DNA from: Symbiodinium kawagutii
Lineage: Eukaryota > Sar > Dinophyceae > Suessiales > Symbiodiniaceae
Length of the DNA stretch: 64,000 nt
NCBI GenBank assembly: GCA_009767595.1
Contig: VSDK01002138.1
Coordinates: forward strand, 839,931-903,930
Reading direction: 5' to 3'
Positions 20,957 through 30,547 of this stretch are shown here, piece by piece. The translations under genes were made by a program, and so were the position numbers. The notes under the pieces were generated by a model that made no database searches, was not told where the DNA came from, and saw only the letters and a program-made list of their open reading frames with translations. Positions within the stretch are counted from its first letter, which is position 1; each line of letters starts with the position of its first letter.

Positions 20957-21004
20957 ACACATGGCACTGTCATTGAAATGTTTGGGCTCTTCGCAGGTGC
21001 AAAC
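20957..21004 (-). CDS. Domain-gene exon 3: VCTCEEPKHFND
   Basis: Minus strand acceptor ACCCTTGAG then GTTTGCACC..., reading VCTCEEPKHFNDSAMC, with donor candidate TGT|GTGGCT. The CxCxxPKxFND block follows the SICGGFG block in the remembered family. Cys spacing is intact. Confidence 0.6.
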
Positions 21005-21009
21005 CTCAA

Positions 21010-21930
21010 GGGTCACCACCCAAGTGGCCACAAAAGTTGCACCACTGCAACCACAGCCTGTGTGCTCTGCTGATGCAAAAAACCACCGGCCACAGGTACT
21101 CAAAGCTGTGGGGTTTCACCATGGACAGGCCACCGGAAAGGGTGTGCGGGTGACTGAATCATAGTGGCTGGCGTCCCAGCGTTTCCTGGGCTGCCCGACT
21201 GCAGGACAACCGGGGGAGCTACTTTGGGAACCAGAAGCGTAAACATCGGTGCTTCTGAAAAGTCGCTATCTTTGATCCTGGTACTATTATCATTAATTTT
21301 CTTGCGGGTGACTGATGATGTCTCATTTTATTGTTGACGCCGTTGTTGTATGTTGCCGTTATAGTAGTATTATCACTATCACAGCACTAGCAGTAGTGGG
21401 CCCTGCTGTCGTCGACATCGGCACGGAGATCAATGGAAACGCCTGCGAACATCGATGGCAATAACTATTTTTCGTATCCATACATATACTACATGTATAT
21501 CTAAAATATATGAATATCAAAATCTACCCAAATCATACCAAATAAATAGCAACACGTATGCCGAGATCAACATCAATATTTCCTGATTATTTGTACTCGT
21601 AAGTAGCTAGTCGTGTTGGTGATTGTTAATGCCACACAGTGCTACCATGATCACTTTCTCTCCTTGTGCTTCCATCTTCCCTTGTGCATGTCCTTATTTT
21701 GAACATATTAACAGAGCGAGATACGGCATATAGGGAGACATTGGTGAGTGTGGAAAATAATGTCACTTAGTTAAGCATTATTACATTACACGTCGATACC
21801 AATCATTCTCAATCAATATTAGCCATCACTAAACACGATTCACCATTCCTAGGTCCTATATATCAAAATCAACTGAATCGACTATAACCAGCACTTCTCA
21901 ACCATGATTGACCATTATCAACCATTACCC
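21010..21930. other. Intron-like spacer of the domain gene
   Basis: AT-rich sequence with short CAT and ATA words. Nothing recognisable. It would be part of the intron between exons 2 and 3. Confidence 0.4.
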
Positions 21931-22197
21931 CTAGCAACTACAAACCACTTTTGAGTCTGCTCCTTTGGATATGAACCGCTGCCAAGCTAGATTGATGCTG
22001 CGGAACCGAGCGATATCATTCTCGGAAAGCGAAAGCTGCTCACAATGGTGGAAGATCACAGGAGCTTGAAACGCTAACGACCACGAATCTGGTCCATTCT
22101 CAGCAACTTGGGTAGAACTCCCATTTTTGGGGGTAGTTTCAATAACCACCATTTCATGCCAAACATGCCAAAATCCTAAGGGCCTTGCTGGGAACAT
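21931..22197 (-). CDS. Coding-like minus frame inside the domain gene
   Basis: An 88-codon minus frame (LGFWHVWHEMVVIETTPKNG, LSLSENDIARFRSINLAW) ends in TAG. It overlaps the 3' part of exon 2's frame by about 45 bases in another frame. It could be an alternative downstream exon (for example TGTG|GTGATC to CCCAG|CA keeps phase). Composition is good, but it has no place in the domain as I remember it, so its role is unclear. Confidence 0.42.
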   Translation of the reverse strand: MFPARPLGFWHVWHEMVVIETTPKNGSSTQVAENGPDSWSLAFQAPVIFHHCEQLSLSENDIARFRSINLAWQRFISKGADSKVVCSC

Positions 22198-22279
22198 GCA
22201 TGGAATCTAACACATCAAACCATGCGAGTTGTCCATCGGACTGAGGAGGATCGCCCATCTGATCACCACATTCTCCGAG

Positions 22280-22342
22280 TCTCCACTTCTCCGGCTCCTC
22301 TAGTCTGTCCGGTTCTTCACCAAAGCCGCCGCAAATGCTTGC
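22280..22342 (-). CDS. Domain-gene exon 2: ASICGGFGEEP
   Basis: Minus strand acceptor GCTGCACCAAG then GCAAGCATTTGC..., reading ASICGGFGEEPDRLEEPE and KWRLGEC. A possible donor is TGTG|GTGATC near 22276-22281. It joins exon 1 in phase 0, giving VNQH|ASICGGFG, which matches the remembered family text exactly across the junction. The frame stays open further to 22154. Confidence 0.65.
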
Positions 22343-22677
22343 CTTGGTGCAGCTGCAGCGAGTCATTTAGCCAAGCGGCCAAGCGGTACCATGTCGTGGT
22401 CGGAAACGACGTGGTCAATAACGCTCAATAACTAGTCGATAATTTGATAGTACTGGTGTAATATTGCTAGGGGGTACCAAGCAAGTACGGTTGTATTCAT
22501 GATGAATATTCAATATATTTACTGATGGTAGATCCAGCTGTCTTGGTAACTCACAAAGCCATCTTGGGTCAAGCTGACGGTGGCACCGTGGTGTGTCACT
22601 ATGGATCTCTCAAGATTCGACCTGGATAGACTTGTCGTTCCTCAAAAGGCTGTTTCAATACTGTGAATGACGACGCT

Positions 22678-22869
22678 TCATTGTGGGAACATACCAACCA
22701 GTCCAAGTGTCGAAAAATGTGAGTCCGTATCCAATAGCAGCTGCGGGGAGTCCGAAATGATTGGATATGACTTCATGTAATCTGTAAAGAGAATCAATCC
22801 AACTTGTCCCTCATGCATGTAACGTTCAAACATTACGCAGTGCTGCAAAACCAAACAGGTTTGTTTCAA
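22678..22869 (-). CDS. Exon-like minus frame between exons 1 and 2
   Basis: A very good acceptor (CCTGTTTGGTTTTGCAG) precedes CACTGCGTAATG..., open to TGA at 22678. It includes ERYMHEGQVGLILFTDY. If exon 1 joins exon 2 directly this piece is skipped, a separate terminal exon, or belongs to a different transcript. Confidence 0.4.
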   Translation of the reverse strand: MKQTCLVLQHCVMFERYMHEGQVGLILFTDYMKSYPIISDSPQLLLDTDSHFSTLGLVGMFPQ

Positions 22870-23047
22870 TCACTATCGAAACACATCGGTACCATGACAA
22901 ATGCCAACGTTGTCGCTTACACTTTCCTCACGTTGTACGGTCAAAAAAACCTGTCCTGATGTCATTCTTGCCAATGTTGTCGCGGAATGCTCCATCTTTA
23001 CAAGAAAGGCCCCAGGGCTTTGCATTCCAAGAGTTGAGCCCAGTGAC

Positions 23048-23203
23048 GTGTTGGTTCACCGACATGGTGCAAATCCAATACGTCCTCTCCAGTTTGGAGT
23101 CGGCACTCAGCTGCATCCTCACTGAATGCACGCCCCTTCGCGTTGTCAGCTGCTCGGCGATAGTAGCCTTGCCGGCCACCAGGGCAGCTTTGTTGCTTGA
23201 TTA
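23048..23203 (-). CDS. Domain-gene exon 1: TYWICTMSVNQH
   Basis: The minus frame is open from the AATCAAG acceptor region. It reads KAALVAGKATIAEQLTTRRG, then LERTYWICTMSVNQH, and ends at CAC|GTCACT in phase 0. The TYWICTFAVNQH block is what I remember at the start of this domain in Symbiodiniaceae. The frame is also open through the donor to 22928, so a read-through form is possible. A family A element lies 24 bp upstream. Role of the domain unknown to me. Confidence 0.65.
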
Positions 23204-23226
23204 CATGGTCAACAGCTAATGCTGTT

Positions 23227-23328
23227 CTGGTTGGTGGTTTCAGCCCCTATGAAAAAATGCTTGTCAACCAACCATTTGTTGATAATTACTGGGGAAAATG
23301 AACAAATGTCAATCAAACCACTCACCAG
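23227..23328 (+). mobile_element. Family A element, copy 9
   Basis: CTGGTTGGTGGTTTCAGCCCC to AAACCACTCACCAG, 102 bp, with the GAGTTGTTTAACCATTATTG tail. Confidence 0.85.
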
Positions 23329-23423
23329 GAGTTGTTTAACCATTATTGTTTTTAGATGTTTTTAGGGGGCCGGCTGCTTCGCCGCCGTGAAACGTTCATC
23401 AATTTTGTGTGCTGCGTGTTTGT

Positions 23424-23715
23424 CCATGGCACGATGGTCACCGTGGTGATTGGGGTGGGGTGGGGTTGTGCAGCGTCGCCAGAGTGTCTTGTACGTGTGG
23501 ATGTTGCGTGGGAGTTTCCATGGCACGATGGTCACCGCGGTGATTGGGGTGGGGTGGGGCTGTGCAGCGTCGCCAGAGTGTCTTGTACGTGTGGATGTTG
23601 CGTGGGAGTTTCCATGGCACGATGGTCACCGCGGTGATTGGGGTGGGGTGGGGCTGTGCAGCGTCGCCAGAGTGTCTTGTACGTGTGGATGTTACGTGTG
23701 GATGTGCCAGTTGGG
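23424..23715. repeat. 94-bp tandem repeat, about 3 units
   Basis: CCATGGCACGATGG recurs at 23424, 23518 and 23612, and TGTGCAGCGTCGCC at 23467, 23561 and 23655, exactly 94 bp apart with almost no changes. Because 94 is not a multiple of three, the same DNA is open in several frames. Confidence 0.9.
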
Positions 23716-23831
23716 TGGATATTACGTGTGGATGTTGCGCCAAAGCCAAAGGCGGCACGAAAATTGCCGGAGCTCAGGCTTTGGATGCCACTTGGAAACA
23801 TTAAAAAATGTTTCACCCTCTGTTTTTGCAG

Positions 23832-23960
23832 AAGAAAAAGGATGATGGCAAAGCCAATCCACAGTTGTTTGCATGGGCAAAGGCATACACTTGGCGTAAA
23901 AACACGCGGGCCATGAACAAAGACTTGGCCAAAGAACTGGCCAAGATCTTGTGGCAGTGA
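23832..23960 (+). CDS. C-terminal exon, Lys/Ala-rich helical protein
   Basis: A strong acceptor (CCCTCTGTTTTTGCAG) is followed by 42 codons and TGA: KKKDDGKANPQLFAWAKAY then TWRKNTRAMNKDLAKELAKI. The pattern is an amphipathic helix. A likely preceding exon carries AKAKGGTKIAGAQ and could end with a GC donor (CAG|GCTTTG), in phase 0. The minus frames here are antisense. Family not recognised. Confidence 0.55.
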   Translation, partial: KKKDDGKANPQLFAWAKAYTWRKNTRAMNKDLAKELAKILWQ

Positions 23961-24189
23961 CGCAGAGACAAAAAAAGAGGCAGCATCATGAAACTGAAAA
24001 TATGTCCGGTTGAAAGATAAAAACACCATTTTTCCTGAGACGTTTGCAATATTTGGGGAAATTGCTCGTTTGAAAGCTTGACAAAAACGCCAGACAAGCA
24101 AGATCGTTTTTTGGACAAATTTTCCAATTCGTACTGGCACGGACAGAAACAGCCATTTCCATTTCGACAACAGTTCCACGGCGGCGAGA

Positions 24190-24610
24190 CAGCCGGTTGC
24201 CTTGTTTAACCATTATTGTTGGTTATTACCCCCTATTGTTAACGTTTGTTAAACACCAACGGTGAGTAAGCATCACTAACCACATTGTTTTGTTGCTGTG
24301 GAAAATAGTGGTTGATGATGGCACCAAAACAAAAACAGTGCCTCTTGGCACTGAATTTTCGAGGTGCCAGTGGGCGTACAAACGTTTTGCACCGCAAAGA
24401 CTTAAAGACAGGGTTCGATAGGGACTATAATGGTTCTTCTTCTTCCATCGCCGTCAAACCATAATGGTTGATGATAGGGATTGATAGGGGATAATAGTTC
24501 CAACAAAAATATGGATAATAGCCATAGGGACCCGCAAAATGGTTGGCTTAGCATGATAAAAAGACAAATATAAGAGATGATTTAGGGGCACACCTATTTG
24601 GAGAAACACC
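24190..24610. other. Spacer with TAACCATT words and a micro-insertion
   Basis: Degenerate repeat sequence. The only distinct item is the 25-bp insertion at 24436. Confidence 0.5.
24436..24460. mobile_element. 25-bp micro-insertion with 9-bp target duplication
   Basis: CTTCTTCTTCCATCGCCGTC plus AAACC is flanked by ATAATGGTT at 24427-24435 and 24461-24469. Core and layout match the insertions at 8437 and 43696. Confidence 0.65.
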
Positions 24611-24879
24611 CATATTGAAAACACTCGAGACATTCCACACTTGGTTCAGGCAGAGCAGAAAACTTAGCAAAATTGACAAGTCAAGACAAGTCGGTCACGA
24701 CATACCAACGAGAGTTCTATGCAACCAAGTGGCGTACATTCCGCGCATTCGCTACGCACGCTTCTGCATGAATCCATGCGTGCAGCTATGCATCACCTAC
24801 ATAGAAACGCGCATCCACACGTACACAAATAGATGCCGCAAATTACTTGCTCAGATTGCATCTCATTACAGCACATGAA

Positions 24880-26120
24880 ATTCAAACAAACAAATGCGCA
24901 AACACAACATTGATTGCATGTGTTGCATATATAATCATACATCATCATGCATACATACATGACATTAAATAACATGAAATAACACTACATAACATAACAT
25001 TACATACATACTTGTGTGCATGCATAAATACATGCATGAACTTTACATCATGCTTTCAAACTAGCATAAATAAATGCATGCACTACATTGCGTTAGATTT
25101 CATCAGTTGCACCGCATTACGTGCATTGCGCCGTGCTACGTTCCCTTACTTATTGTTTTGTGTCACCTTACGTTGCACACATGACGCTGCACACATACAC
25201 ATGTACATTACGTGGCATTACCTTGTATCACATTGCCTTGCATTACATCACATTAAGTTACGTTACATTAATTACATTACATTACTTTCACTGACATTGC
25301 ATAATAATGCATAATTACCTGATATTACAAACCAACACACACACACATACATTGCATCCACATATGTAAAACTTTGCATACGCAACATCAAATTACATTC
25401 ATCATCACCCCTTAGATATATCAGGCCATACCAGACCATATCTTCCATTACGTCGCATCGCATACTGTACCATACATAAGGTGCATAACATAACATGACA
25501 TACATGCATTCATACGCAGTAATCTTCTCACAACATACCTTAACATACCCCAAGAGACACGTACATTATGTTACATTACTTACATTGCATTTCACCACAC
25601 CGCACTTCAGTACGCATGTTAAATCTACATGGCAATACATCGCGTGTTACAGTACATGCCTGCTCCCACCATCAATACACACATGTGCATGTGCACACAT
25701 ATTTACATACACAACAAGCACCTGCACATGAACAACGTATGCACGCACATCCGTAGCATCAAACACCTCTACATAATGAGCATACCCACATCACAAACAC
25801 ACACACGCACATCATATGCTCGTAAATTTGTACATGACCGTGAATGCATCACAGACAGCACATAAACTAATGACACACACATTACACAAACACACATCAC
25901 ACAAATAGAAGCATTACATGTCATACGCTGTATGCCTGGCATGCAGCACATACATTTCGTATATACATCAGTTCCGTAAAGTCCGTTGCATACCCCAGCA
26001 ACGTATGAAAACAAGGCAGCAAACCGTTGAACACATGGGCATACATTCATGCATACATGCAACACATGTACACACAGATGTGCACGTGTACACATGCAAC
26101 ACATGTACGCACATACACAT
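24880..26120. repeat. ACATTACAT-rich low-complexity domain
   Basis: Over 1.2 kb built from ACATTAC, GCATTAC, CATACAT and ACACACA words with very few G on this strand. Similar domains occur at 39420-40020 and 41190-41520. The many ORFs inside are low-complexity. Confidence 0.7.
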
Positions 26121-26229
26121 ACAAGACAAAGACAACCTAAAGAACTGCGGATTTCGATGCAGTTGGACCGGGAACGAACCCGTCGGTTCCGCATGAGTTC
26201 CGTCGCGGTGGGCAAGACATGTTAGACCG

Positions 26230-26448
26230 ATGGAATCACCAACGGTTCCACGTGTTTGCAACGAAAACGGGGAGACCAGTGGAACCATAGCGAACAGTTG
26301 GATGACACAGGGCGAAACCACTGGAACCAGCCGCAAATGTGCAGCAAAATTTGAGGAGCTTCGTTGGGCAGGGTTTGCATTCAGTTGTTTCACGGGAGTT
26401 GTTTACAGATGTTCCACATACGATAAAAGGCAAAACGCTTGTGGGTGA
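26230..26448 (+). CDS. Coding-like frame ending at family B copy 7
   Basis: A 72-codon plus frame starting ATG 26230 (VCNENGETSGTIANSWMTQG; KFEELRWAGFAFSCF) ends just inside the B element. Two minus frames also cover the area (25968-26393 and 26236-26511). The plus product has the best acid/base mix, but strand is not settled. Confidence 0.35.
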   Translation: MESPTVPRVCNENGETSGTIANSWMTQGETTGTSRKCAAKFEELRWAGFAFSCFTGVVYRCSTYDKRQNACG

Positions 26449-26677
26449 AGACCCTGTACCCCTGGTTCCTCTTCTGCGGACTTGTCGTCGCGCGCTGTGA
26501 AGTGCCCGCACATTGGCAGCACCAAAGAGTAATTAAGACATGGAAGCAAACAACCTGCAGAAGAGAATCATATGACAAGATAAACCCCTGGTTCCCCTAT
26601 CATTAACCATTGTTTTCCCACTATTGTTGGTGGTTCTCATCCCAATACTATTGCTTGTCAATATTGACCCATAGCCA
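26437..26677 (+). mobile_element. Family B element, copy 7, split by an insertion
   Basis: TGGGTGAAGACCCTGTACCCC on the left and ATATTGACCCATAGCCA on the right. The interior is interrupted at 26470-26583. Confidence 0.75.
26470..26583. mobile_element. 114-bp insertion with 12-bp target duplication
   Basis: Flanked by ACCCCTGGTTCC at 26458-26469 and 26584-26595, sequence that occurs once in intact B copies. The insert starts TCTTCTGC and contains GCAGAAGA near its right side, and has a short GC-rich open stretch (SSRAVKCPHIGSTKE). Confidence 0.75.
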
Positions 26678-26772
26678 TATAGACCAAACGCCACAGCCAC
26701 CCACGCAAAGCGCCAAGTAGCATAGGTGTCTCTGCCAAGCGCATCAGCCATGATGGCCTTTGCAGAAAGCAT
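26678..26772 (-). CDS. Exon-like minus frame, probable membrane segment
   Basis: The minus frame MLSAKAIMADALGRDTYATW followed by RFAWVAVAFGLYG runs up to the right end of B copy 7. The hydrophobic tail could be part of a membrane helix. No family recognised. Confidence 0.38.
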
Positions 26773-26779
26773 CGCGCTT

Positions 26780-27365
26780 CATCGGCATTATGACTAAAGA
26801 GTAGCATTTATCGTTCTAAAGATCAGCATTATCACCAAAGGCTCATGAAGTAATTCGATCAGCATTATGACTCATGTCAGCATTTATCTTGAGTCCCATT
26901 CCAACTCGTTCCAAAAAATCCTGACTAAAGAGATCTAGTCAATTTTACGTCCAGATTCATGCTGAGTTGCATTTCAGCTTGTGTCTTGCAAAAACCAATC
27001 CATATCAACAAAGCACCATGGGTTCAACCATAAAGGAATACAGGCGCATGGCGATGTATCAAATGCAAAGGGATAATCAAGAGCTGGATCTGCCATCAGC
27101 ATTGTTGGTTGACCCCTACTATTAATCATTCATGGCAGATCAACACGTTGAAAAACCACTCCCCCCGTTTACTTAGATACTTGTAATTACATATCCCAGA
27201 TCTGGGTGGTTTAGTAATATGGATCCAACATTCTCAACCAATAGACTGATCAAAATTGTTGGACCCATACTGCGATATACTCAATTGGTTAACCATGGTT
27301 AACCATGGTTAACCAAAATATCATCCTTACCAAAAGAAATAACATATACTGACCATGATAACTCA
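26780..27365. other. Spacer, nothing recognised
   Basis: AT-rich sequence with repeated ATCAGCATTAT words at 26800-26890 and a triple GGTTAACCAT run at 27288-27313. Confidence 0.4.
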
Positions 27366-27369
27366 TGTT

Positions 27370-27570
27370 ACCTCCATAGACTGGCCAAGCATTGTCCACA
27401 CCCGTGAGCCACGAGCGTTGCCGTTGTGCGTTGCCGTTGCCCAGTCACTGCCACCAGGTGCCCGAAACGATTGGACCAGTTGTGAGTGACCATGGTCGTT
27501 GGCACGATCTCCTGGCGCCGCACACGCCGTGTTGAGGAAGGCCGCAAGTGCGACTTCATGTGCAATGGTG
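27370..27570. other. GC-rich exon-like island
   Basis: Open on plus (CHQVPETIGPVVSDHGRWHD) and on minus. CCAGTT|GTGAGT is a possible plus donor. AACCATGG words lie before it and GGTTAATATTGG after it. Confidence 0.33.
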
Positions 27571-27579
27571 ACCTGCTAA

Positions 27580-28107
27580 TAGTTGGATTGATGGTTAATA
27601 TTGGTAAACGGGTTAATGGTCTATAAATGTTTATTGGTTAATATTGGTTAATGGTTAATGGGTTGATGGTTAACGGTCAATGCTTAGAAATGTTAATACT
27701 TAACATTCGTGGTGAATGACCTGCTAATGGTTAACCTGTTAAACAGTTAATGGCTAATGAAATTACATGAGCCCATGATATAATGTTATGCAATGATAAT
27801 GGTTGATGGTTATGAAATGTTGTCCGCAACCCGGACGTTCGACCACTCCCAACAAAAGAGGTCCAAACAGTAACAAGAGAGGGAGAGAGACTACTGTTGT
27901 TGCCCAGGGGGAGGGTACTGTGGCTGCCGGGGGAATGAAATATGGCTCAAGAGCTACTGCAGCCTATGTGCTGTCTGTTGCATAGATACTTCCATACAGC
28001 TACTCCTTGTGGACAATTGTGATCAAATGCCCCGCCCCTGCAAAACTATATGTTTTATAGCTACTTCAGTAGGGGGACACCCCATCATCGTCATCATCAT
28101 CATCATC

Positions 28108-28138
<31 letters not shown>

Positions 28139-28450
28139 GCATAATCGTCATCAACAACATCATCACGTAGGTGTGATGGCACTTCACTTGCTGTGTGGTC
28201 AAAAGTGAGGGTTGCGGCGAACATGTTCTAACCACCATTAACTCTTATGTAATGCTAATTGACTGTTAGTTGTATCAACCATTAACCATTGTGAATATTA
28301 ACAAGCCAGAAATGCACACGGAATAAAACATGAAGATTTTTGACTTCCAGGTTAGTTTCCTAGAGGGTAGCCGCGAATAACTATCGTTAGCCACGATTCA
28401 CAAGTATGAAAAATTAGCCATTCAGGGGTTCTTCCCAAGTAGCATCGACG
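27580..28450. other. G-type repeat, then (CAT)n
   Basis: GGTTAATGGTTAATGGG-type sequence to about 27800, unremarkable sequence, then a CATCAT run at 28083-28137. No gene. Confidence 0.5.
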
Positions 28451-28559
28451 GTTCGCAGGTTATTCCATGGAATGGCATGCGCCAACAGTAGCCTGGACGG
28501 GGTCATCAATCACAGCAAGATCGATATCAGCAACAACTGTAGCAGGAACACATACCAAG

Positions 28560-28979
28560 CACCACCACCTCCAACAACAACAACCAGCAACAACAACAAC
28601 AACAACAAAAACAGCGAGAACCACAACAATTACAACTGCGGAGACATCAACGAAACAGGGGCGATGCAACAACAGCAGCATCCACGCAAAAGCAGCAGCC
28701 AGCAATATCACCCATGCAGGCAGCAGCAGCAGCAGCAGGCGGAAACAGAATGAAAANNNNNNNNNNGGAGGCCGGGAGCAGCAGCAGCAGCAGTAACCAG
28801 AATGACAAGAAGCAACAAGAGCAACCACAGCAACACCAACATCCACAATCACACCTACCTTTCCTGCTACTCCTGCTGATTGATCCTGCTACGCCTGCTG
28901 CTACTACTACTGCTGCTAGTGCTCCTACAGCTGCTGCTTCTGGTGCTACTGCTACTACTACTACTACTACTACTACTAT

Positions 28980-29039
<60 letters not shown>

Positions 29040-29101
29040 CACTACCACTACCACTACCACTACCACTACCACTACCACTACCACTACCACTACCACTACT
29101 A
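28560..29101. repeat. CAA/CAG and (CTA)n to (CCACTA)n tracts
   Basis: CAACAA and CAGCAG stretches at 28568-28740, a 10-N gap at 28757-28766, then a CTA run from about 28950 that changes to CCACTA at about 29037. ORFs of up to 195 codons here are homopolymeric and not believable. Confidence 0.85.
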
Positions 29102-29308
29102 ATACCAAAACTACTACTTACAATTCCCGGCCCGCCACTGCTTTTGCAACCTTCCTGAAAATCTGCGACTGCCCCCTAGTTCACGAAGTTTCGAATTTCA
29201 GGTGCCGGACACTTCAAACTAGACGACGGTTGGCCCGAGAGCGAGAAAGGCAATGTTATAGCAGCCTCCAATATACTAATTTAAAAAGACTAACGTCATG
29301 ATCCTTGA

Positions 29309-29333
29309 AATGGATGATGATGATGATGATGAT

Positions 29334-29364
<31 letters not shown>

Positions 29365-29417
29365 ATGATGTCGTTGATGATGTCGTTCATGATGTCGTTG
29401 ATGATGATGATGATGAT

Positions 29418-29448
<31 letters not shown>

Positions 29449-29456
29449 ATGATGTT
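29309..29456. repeat. GAT/GCT trinucleotide array with mirrored halves
   Basis: (GAT)n(GCT)4(GAT)n occurs twice, joined by GATGTCGTTGATGATGTCG and GTTCATGATGTCGTTG. It extends to a GCTGCTGCTG-AAG edge at 29459. Confidence 0.85.
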
Positions 29457-29549
29457 AGCTGCTGCTGAAGAAAAAAATGAATATGATGAGAATGCTGGCG
29501 ATATGACAGGGCTGAAAGGAAGAAAATGTTGTGGACGGGTTGTTGGACG

Positions 29550-30547
29550 CAGGTCCCAGATCGCAAAACGTACCAGGCAAAAACGTACCAAGGCAAAACG
29601 CGCCAGAGCAAAACGTACCACAGCAAAATTTACCACTGCAAAACGTACCAAAGCAAAACGTACCACAGCAAAACGTACCAAAGCAAAACGTACCACCGCA
29701 AAACGTACCAAGGCAAAACGTACCAGATCAAAACGTACCAAGAGCAAAACGTACCACCGCAAAACGTACCAAGATCAAACCTACCAAAGCCAAACAGACC
29801 AGAGCAAAACGTACCAAGAGCAAAACGTACCAAGACAAAACGCATAGCACAGCGCAACGTACCAAGATCAAACGTACCACGGCAAAACGTACCAAGAGCA
29901 AACGTACCACAGCAAAACGTACCAAGAACCAAGACACAACGTACCAAAGCAAAACGTACCAAGGCAAAACGTACCAGAGCAAAACGTACCACAGTAAAAC
30001 GTACCAGAGTAAAACGTACAGAGGCAAAACGCGCCAAGACAAAACGTACCAAGACAAAACGTATAGCACAGCGCAACGTACCAAGATCAAAGGTACCACG
30101 GCAAAACGTACCAAGATCAAACCTACCAAAGCAAAATGTACAATGTGCCGCAGCAAAACGTACCAAGAGCAAACGTACCACAGCAAAACGTACCAAGATG
30201 AAACGTACCACGGCAAAACGTACCAAGATCAAACGTACCAAGAGCAAAACGCACCAGAGCAAAACGTACCACAGCAAAACGTACCAAGAGCAAAACGTAG
30301 AACAGCAAAACGTACCACCGCAAAACGTACCACAGCAAAACGTACCAGAGCAAAACGTACCACAGTCAAACGTACCAGAGTAAAACGTACAGAGGCAAAA
30401 CGCGCCAAGACAAAACGTACCAAGACAAAACGTATAGCACAGCGCAACGTACCAAGATCAAAGGTACCACGGCAAAACGTACCAAGATCAAACCTACCAA
30501 AGCAAAATGTACAATGTGCCGCAGCAAAACGTACCAAGAGCAAAAGG
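29550..30547 (+). repeat. Degenerate 15-bp GCAAAACGTACCA array
   Basis: Scores of units such as GCAAAACGTACCAAA and GCAAAACGTACCACA. Units contain no stop in the forward frames, so 285- and 432-codon ORFs appear (TKAKRTTAKRT or QNVPRQNVPQQ repeats). A block of about 185 bp is duplicated 371 bp apart (GTATAGCACAGCGCAACG at 30061 and 30432). Confidence 0.9.

Noticed and set aside
26150..26220. Possible tRNA-like GGGAACGAACCC
   Set aside because: No acceptor stem or anticodon arm could be drawn around it.
27943..27951. TGGCTCAAG as a relic of the dinoflagellate spliced leader
   Set aside because: Only nine bases match the 3' end of the leader; not enough for a relic.
28647..29158. 153- and 195-codon poly-Val, poly-Thr or poly-Leu ORFs
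   Set aside because: Translations of (CTA)n and (CCACTA)n.
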